DNA of 5,255 bases from an uncultured Variovorax sp. GTDB taxonomy: Bacteria; Pseudomonadota; Gammaproteobacteria; Burkholderiales; Burkholderiaceae_C. The DNA is taken from contig CAIQMJ010000003.1 of assembly GCA_903872875.1 (NCBI GenBank), positions 1 through 5,255 on the forward strand. Reading direction: 5' to 3'. This document shows positions 1 to 5,255 of the stretch, piece by piece (position 1 is the stretch's first letter; the number at the start of each line of letters is the position of its first letter). The notes beneath the pieces were generated by a model. The model was not told where the DNA came from. It worked only from the letters and a program-made list of their open reading frames with translations, and did no database searches. A program made the translations under genes and the position numbers.

Positions 1-386
1 CCGCGCCAGCTCTGGCCCCACAACAGCGCCGGGCGTGCCGTCTCGGACGCCCCCGCCCACGCAAGCACCGCGAGCAACCAGACCACCAGCACCGGTACCA
101 GCAGCCCCGCCCATGCGGCACCGGCGCGCATGCCAGGCCGCGCCAGCCGCTGCACCGCGAGGAAGCCCATCGCGGCCATGCACAGCGGGAACACCAGCTT
201 CACCCAGAACATCGGCAATCCGACCACTGCCGAGAGATCGCGCCGCAGCCCATAGCCGACCAGCATCAGCAGGAGCGACAACGGCAGCGCAGCCGCTGCC
301 GCCCAGCCGAGCCGGCGCGCAGCGGAATGGCGCTGCACCGGGCCGGCATCGGCCGACAGCAGCGAAATCAGTTCCTCGGTCTTCAT
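1..386 (-). CDS. DUF1109/NrsF-family anti-sigma factor, membrane protein (partial, C-terminus missing)
   Basis: This is the N-terminal 128 residues of a protein that continues beyond the left edge. It begins MKTEELISLLSADAGPV, a soluble N-terminal segment followed by an RR pair and hydrophobic stretches at about residues 28-47, 54-77 and 89-112, so at least three membrane helices are visible. NrsF-type (DUF1109) proteins are inner-membrane anti-sigma factors, usually with six helices, that hold a cognate ECF sigma factor inactive until stress such as heavy metal is sensed. The start codon overlaps the stop of the upstream sigma gene as ATGA (383-386), so the two are translationally coupled. 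Together, the short acidic N-terminus, the helix pattern and the sigma neighbour support the call. One cysteine (C69) is visible at the second helix; whether it matches the cysteines implicated in NrsF sensing cannot be judged from the fragment. Confidence 0.85.
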   Translation of the reverse strand, partial: MKTEELISLLSADAGPVQRHSAARRLGWAAAAALPLSLLLMLVGYGLRRDLSAVVGLPMFWVKLVFPLCMAAMGFLAVQRLARPGMRAGAAWAGLLVPVLVVWLLAVLAWAGASETARPALLWGQSWR

Positions 387-961
387 GCGGTGCCCCGCAT
401 CTTCAACGCGAGCGCCTTGAGTCCACGATGGATGCCGACCTTCACGGCCGACTCCGACATGCCCGTGCGGCGCGCCGCTTCGGCCACCGACAGACCCTGC
501 AGCTTCACCTGCTCGATCGGCAGCCGATGTCGATCAGGCAATGTCCTGAGCAATGTACCGATGTCGCGGCGCGCATCGCTCGCCTCCTCGGTCGACTCGG
601 CGAAGACCGCCAGTTCATCGTCCAGCGGCACATGCAGCGCCTCGCGGCCCTGCTTGGCGCGCAGCAGGTCGATCATCTTGTAGCGTGCGATCGCATGCAC
701 CCAGGCCGTCAGCGGCTGGTCGCTCTGGTAGGTATGGCGCTGGTTGTGCATGGCGAGCAGGCATTCCTGGACGAGGTCTTCCACTTCATCGGGCCAGCCG
801 TAAAGGCGGCGACCCAGAAAGGCCCGGAGGTGCACGCTGAGCTTCTGCAGGAACGTGCGGTACGCCACGGCGTCGCCGTCCAGGCCGCGCAACAGCAGGC
901 TGCGCAGCACGGTCTCGGCGTCGCTCGCCGGCGTCGGGCTTACCTTGTCTATTCGTGGCAT
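383..961 (-). CDS. ECF RNA polymerase sigma factor, SigF/ECF16-like, paired with NrsF
   Basis: The longest frame is 192 residues, usual size for an ECF sigma factor. Sigma region 2 covers about residues 28-102, with the core-binding segment EVEDLVQECLLAMH at 59-72 and the -10-recognition part TYQSDQPLTAWVHAIARYK at 77-95 leading to MIDLLR. A linker (about 103-134) precedes region 4 at 135-185, with the helix-turn-helix LSVAEAARRTGMSESAVKVG at 157-176 for -35 recognition. There is no region 3, as expected for ECF factors. The next gene is a DUF1109 anti-sigma factor with an ATGA overlap, the arrangement of Caulobacter sigF-nrsF and of the ECF16 group. The start is doubtful. The ATG at 961 lies inside the spacer of a motif-perfect SigF-type promoter, so its transcript could not contain that codon. 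The best in-frame alternative is GTG at 910 (residue 18), giving 175 residues; its Shine-Dalgarno is weak. Regulon targets are not visible here. Confidence 0.92.
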   Translation of the reverse strand: MPRIDKVSPTPASDAETVLRSLLLRGLDGDAVAYRTFLQKLSVHLRAFLGRRLYGWPDEVEDLVQECLLAMHNQRHTYQSDQPLTAWVHAIARYKMIDLLRAKQGREALHVPLDDELAVFAESTEEASDARRDIGTLLRTLPDRHRLPIEQVKLQGLSVAEAARRTGMSESAVKVGIHRGLKALALKMRGTA

Positions 962-977
962 GGCCCGCGAAGGTTAC
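951..977 (-). promoter_or_regulatory. SigF-type ECF promoter, GTAACC-N16-CGAAT, driving the sigma/anti-sigma pair
   Basis: On the minus strand GTAACC (977-972) is followed by exactly 16 bases and then CGAAT (955-951). This matches the GTAACC-N16-CGAA motif I recall for the Caulobacter SigF regulon. It is oriented into the sigma gene, the expected place for positive autoregulation. Transcription would begin near 944-946, leaving a leader of roughly 35 bases before a GTG at 910. Motif and spacing are seen directly; activity is inferred. Confidence 0.75.
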
Positions 978-1043
978 AGCCCGGCGAAAAACATCGGCGG
1001 CGCAGGGTGGCCAGAGACCACGGCACAAGGCGTACATCGCGGC

Positions 1044-1072
1044 TTGCCAGCCCCGGCGACCATCGCTACATT
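1044..1072 (+). promoter_or_regulatory. Candidate sigma-70 promoter for the urc operon
   Basis: TTGCCA (1044-1049, five of six matches to TTGACA) is separated by 17 bases from TACATT (1067-1072, four of six matches to TATAAT). This predicts transcription from about 1079, a short leader that still contains the GAGGG ribosome-binding site at 1082-1086. It lies in the 131 bp divergent region (962-1092) shared with the sigma gene. No sigma-54 type GG-N10-GC element was found in this gap, and no clear operator palindrome stands out. Confidence 0.4.
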
Positions 1073-1092
1073 GCTGTTTTTGAGGGCTCGCA

Positions 1093-2453
<1,361 letters not shown>

Positions 2454-2457
<4 letters not shown>

Positions 2458-3875
2458 GCAAGGACAACTACGGCGTCGACCCCGAGCGGCCGACCACCAA
2501 CACCGCGGTGCGCCACGCCGGCGCCGACGGCCATGTCGATCCCGAACTCGAACTCGTGGGCGATCTGAACCAGCCGGCCGCCGCGGCCGCCTTCCTGCGC
2601 AGCACCTCCGCCATCCGCGAACGCGCCGCAGCCCTGCTGGCCCGCGCACGGCGCGGCGAGTCGCGCTGGTTCACCATCGGCGGCGACAGCGCATTCGACG
2701 ACACGGCGCGCACCGTGGCCGACATCACCCGGGAGCGCTACGCCTCGGGGCACATCCCCTTCCACAGCCGCTGGCGCCATTTCGAGGCCGGCCATGTCGA
2801 TCGCCTGGCACAGCTCGATGAATTGCTCGGCGACAAGGTGACGCCGCGCGAACGCGCACGCGTGCAGATCGACCTCGCGCTGGTCAGCGTGCTGCTCGAT
2901 GCCGGCGCCGGCCCCGACTGGCGCTATGTCGAACCGGCCACCGGCCAGACCTTCACGCGCTCCGAGGGCCTTGGCATTGCGAGCTTCCATGCCTTCACGG
3001 CGGGGCTGTTCTCATCCGATCCGGACCATCCGCTGCGCGCCGATGCCGCCGGCCTGCGGGCGCTGATCACCGACCGTCTGGCCGAGGCGTTCCAGGTCAG
3101 CGAGGTGAATCCGCTGGTCGGCCTGCCCGGCCGCGCCACGCTGCTGCGCCGGCTCGGCGAGGCGCTGCACGAGCAACCGGAAGTCTTTGCGCAGAACGGT
3201 GGCGAGCCACGCCCCGGCAGCCTGTTCGACGCGCTGGTGGGCCCTTACGGCCCCGCCATCCCGCCCACCGCCGAGATAACGGCACACGACCTACTGTCGC
3301 TCGTGCTGACCTCGCTGTCGCGCATCTGGCCCGCTGCCAACGCGATCGACAGCATCGCGGCCGACGGCAGCGACCGGGCCGGGGGCATCGGCAGCGGCGA
3401 CCCGAACTTCGCGCTCGGCGACTGCTGGCGCCACAGCGCCGTGCATGGTCCGGGCCTGACCAACGGCTGGATGCCCTTCCACAAGCTGTCGCAGTGGCTG
3501 ACCTATTCGCTGCTCGAGCCCTTCGAGTGGGCCGGCGTCAAGGTGCGCGGGCTCGACGCGCTCACAGGCCTGCCCGAGTACCGCAACGGCGGCCTGTTCA
3601 TCGACACCGGCATGATCGTGCTGCGGGACCGGAGCTGCACCGAGCGCAAGTGGAAGGCCGGCGACGAGTTCATCGTCGAATGGCGTGCGCTCACCGTCGC
3701 GCTGCTGGACGAGCTGGCGCCACGCGTGCGCAAGGCGCTCGGCAAGAGCGCCGACGAGCTGCCGCTGGCCTGCATCCTCGAAGGCGGCACCTGGGCCGCG
3801 GGCCGGGCACTGGCACAACGCTTGCGTGACGGAAAGCCGCCTCTGCACATCGAAAGCGATGGCACTGTCTTCTAG
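2454..3875 (+). CDS. urc4: Urc4/Urg3 family protein (DUF1688), uracil catabolism
   Basis: The 473-residue cytoplasmic protein has no signal peptide or membrane segment. I recognise DUF1688 from a series of family-like blocks: RGESRWFTI (68-75), IPFHSRWRHFEAG (101-113), a LLDAGAGPDWRY block (147-158), RSEGLGIASFHAF (169-181), LGDCWRH (321-327), WMPFHKLSQWLTYSL (339-353) and GLPEYRNGGLFID (372-384). The length agrees with near full-length family members. In Lachancea kluyveri URC4, and in fission yeast urg3, this family is needed for or co-regulated with uracil breakdown; its biochemical activity is unknown to me. The start codon overlaps the urc1 stop as ATGA, implying translational coupling and a fixed stoichiometry with Urc1. 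A GGGGA (2441-2445) lies upstream as a modest ribosome-binding site. The motif PFH-x-W appears twice (102-107 and 341-348), which could reflect two related halves. The stop is at 3873-3875. Confidence 0.88.
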
Positions 3876-3929
3876 ACTCTCGCCCTTCGGATCACAACAA
3901 ACAGCGCATCGCCGCCAAGCACTTCCAAC

Positions 3930-4559
<630 letters not shown>

Positions 4560-4560
4560 G

Positions 4561-4660
4561 GCTCGCCCCCAGGCTGCGGCGCACTTCGTGTCGCCTTCGC
4601 CACCCCCTACCGGGGGCAACACCGGTGGCCCGGCGAAGCCGGTTCCACGGTGTTTCTGGC
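4561..4660. repeat. Hairpin-rich extragenic repeat element (REP-like)
   Basis: Just past the upp stop lies a run of consecutive inverted repeats. GGCGCAC/GTG-T-CGCC (4578-4595) closes on a TTC loop, CCCCC/GGGGG (4603-4616) closes on TACC, and a long composite hairpin spans 4618-4654. The wording (GCCCCCAGGCTGCGGCGCAC, then CTACCGGGGGCAACACC, then GGCGAAGCCGGTTCC) resembles an interspersed intergenic repeat I associate with Variovorax and Acidovorax genomes. The hairpins are seen directly; the repeat identity comes from memory. No coding frame is supported in 4560-4728. Confidence 0.6.
4618..4657 (+). terminator. Possible terminator hairpin after upp
   Basis: AACACC (4618-4623) pairs with GGTGTT (4649-4654), GTGG (4625-4628) with CCAC (4645-4648), and CCGGC (4630-4634) with GCCGG (4638-4642) around a GAA loop. 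That gives 15 base pairs with one bulged G and a small internal loop. A short T-rich stretch (GTGTTTCT) follows, weaker than a classical U-tract. It could end the urc transcript before the separately promoted transporter gene, or simply be part of the repeat. Confidence 0.45.
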
Positions 4661-4672
4661 AATTCCATTGCG

Positions 4673-4688
4673 TGGCACGGGGGTTGCT
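4673..4688 (+). promoter_or_regulatory. Sigma-54 (RpoN) promoter upstream of the BMP transporter gene
   Basis: TGGCACG (4673-4679), four bases, then TTGCT (4684-4688) fits the sigma-54 consensus TGGCACG-N4-TTGCW without a mismatch. The invariant GG (4674-4675) and GC (4686-4687) are 10 bases apart as required. Transcription would start near 4699, giving a leader of about 30 bases that contains the AGGAG ribosome-binding site (4717-4721). Sigma-54 promoters need an activator such as NtrC; no clear activator site with the GCAC-N7-GTGC pattern was seen upstream. Confidence 0.8.
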
Positions 4689-4728
4689 GGGCGTGCTGAT
4701 CGAAATTTTTAAACGCAGGAGAAGAACC

Positions 4729-5255
4729 ATGACCGTACGCCGACAGTTGATCATTCGTTCCATCGCCGTGGCCGCAGCGCTGGCCGCGGGGGCGCCGGGG
4801 CTGGCGCTGGCACAAGCCAAGCTCAAGGTGGCGGGGGTGTACACCTCGCCGTTCGAGCAGCAATGGGTCGGCCGGCTGCACCAGGCGCTGAAGGCGGCCG
4901 AGGCGCGCGGGGACATCGAATACAAGGCGACGGAAAACGTCAGCAACGCCGACTTCGAACGCGTGATGCGCGAGTACGCGACAGGTGGCAATCAGCTGAT
5001 CATCGGCGACGTGTTCGGCGTCGAGGCCGCGGCGCGCAAGGTGGCCAAGGACTTTCCGAAGACGGCCTTCCTGGTCGGCTCGTCGGGCAAGCCGGCGGCA
5101 CCCAACCTGAGCGTGTTCGACAACTTCATCCAGGAGCCGGCCTACCTGTCGGGCATGGTGGCCGGCGGCATGACCAAGTCGAACAAGATCGGCATGGTCG
5201 GCGGCTTCCCCATCCCCGAAGTCAACCGCCTGATGAACGCCTTCATGGCCGGCGC
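4729..5255 (+). CDS. BMP/PnrA-family ABC transporter substrate-binding protein (partial, C-terminus missing)
   Basis: The first 175 residues of a periplasmic binding protein are present, about half the usual length. A signal peptide occupies 1-28: basic VRRQLIIR, a hydrophobic Ala-rich core and ALA before the predicted cleavage at A28/Q29. The RR pair hints at Tat export but lacks the full motif. The mature part starts KLKVAGVYTSPFEQQW and carries blocks typical of the BMP (Med/PnrA) family: DFPKTAFLVGSSG (108-120), the region EPAYLSGMVAGG (136-147) with TKSNKIGMVGG (149-159), and PIPEVNRLMNAFMAG (161-175). Family members whose ligands are known bind nucleosides and deliver them to an ABC permease. 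Next to uracil-catabolic genes, a pyrimidine nucleoside or base ligand is a reasonable inference; a purine is also possible. AGGAG at 4717-4721 sits 7 bases before the ATG. The sigma-54 promoter upstream suggests nitrogen-limited expression. Permease and ATPase genes would be expected to the right of the window. Confidence 0.9.
   Translation, partial: MTVRRQLIIRSIAVAAALAAGAPGLALAQAKLKVAGVYTSPFEQQWVGRLHQALKAAEARGDIEYKATENVSNADFERVMREYATGGNQLIIGDVFGVEAAARKVAKDFPKTAFLVGSSGKPAAPNLSVFDNFIQEPAYLSGMVAGGMTKSNKIGMVGGFPIPEVNRLMNAFMAG

Noticed and set aside
4578..4595. NtrC binding site (GCAC...GTG)
   Set aside because: The gap between half-sites is 3 bases rather than about 7, and it is part of a hairpin in the repeat element.
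4684..4712. Sigma-70 promoter TTGCTG with a T/A-rich -10 at about 4707
   Set aside because: The -10 fit is poor and transcription would begin within or after the ribosome-binding site; the same TTGCT is better explained as the -12 box of the sigma-54 promoter.

Overview
This 5.3 kb window is high-GC proteobacterial DNA. Gene content, dense ATGA start/stop overlaps, and a repeat element of the kind common in Variovorax/Acidovorax-type genomes suggest a betaproteobacterium of the order Burkholderiales, probably Comamonadaceae. The genus is inference from pattern recognition, not a database match.

Left part (1-961, minus strand): an ECF sigma factor gene is followed, with a 4-base ATGA overlap, by a DUF1109/NrsF-type membrane anti-sigma factor that runs off the left edge. 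An exact GTAACC-N16-CGAAT element, the promoter motif I recall for the Caulobacter SigF/NrsF regulon, reads into the sigma gene. It points to autoregulation. It also overlaps the longest possible start codon, so the real start may be an internal GTG.

Middle (1093-4559, plus strand): three genes form the core of the URC ('uracil catabolism') pathway, known from the yeast Lachancea kluyveri and as urg1-urg3 in fission yeast. They are a GTP-cyclohydrolase-II-like Urc1, a DUF1688 Urc4/Urg3 protein that overlaps it by ATGA, and a uracil phosphoribosyltransferase. The inferred scheme is that Upp turns uracil into UMP, after which Urc1 (a cyclohydrolase homologue keeping the zinc cysteines) and Urc4 open and dismantle the nucleotide to release nitrogen. 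The chemistry of the last two steps is not settled to my knowledge. A plausible sigma-70 promoter lies in the 131 bp divergent gap before urc1.

Right part (4560-5255): a 169 bp gap holds a hairpin-rich repeat element that may also terminate the urc transcript. It is followed by a consensus-quality sigma-54 (-24/-12) promoter and then a secreted BMP/PnrA-family ABC-transporter binding protein, cut by the right edge. The layout suggests nitrogen-controlled uptake of nucleosides or bases feeding the URC enzymes. Long antisense open frames opposite these genes are GC-driven shadows and are not annotated.
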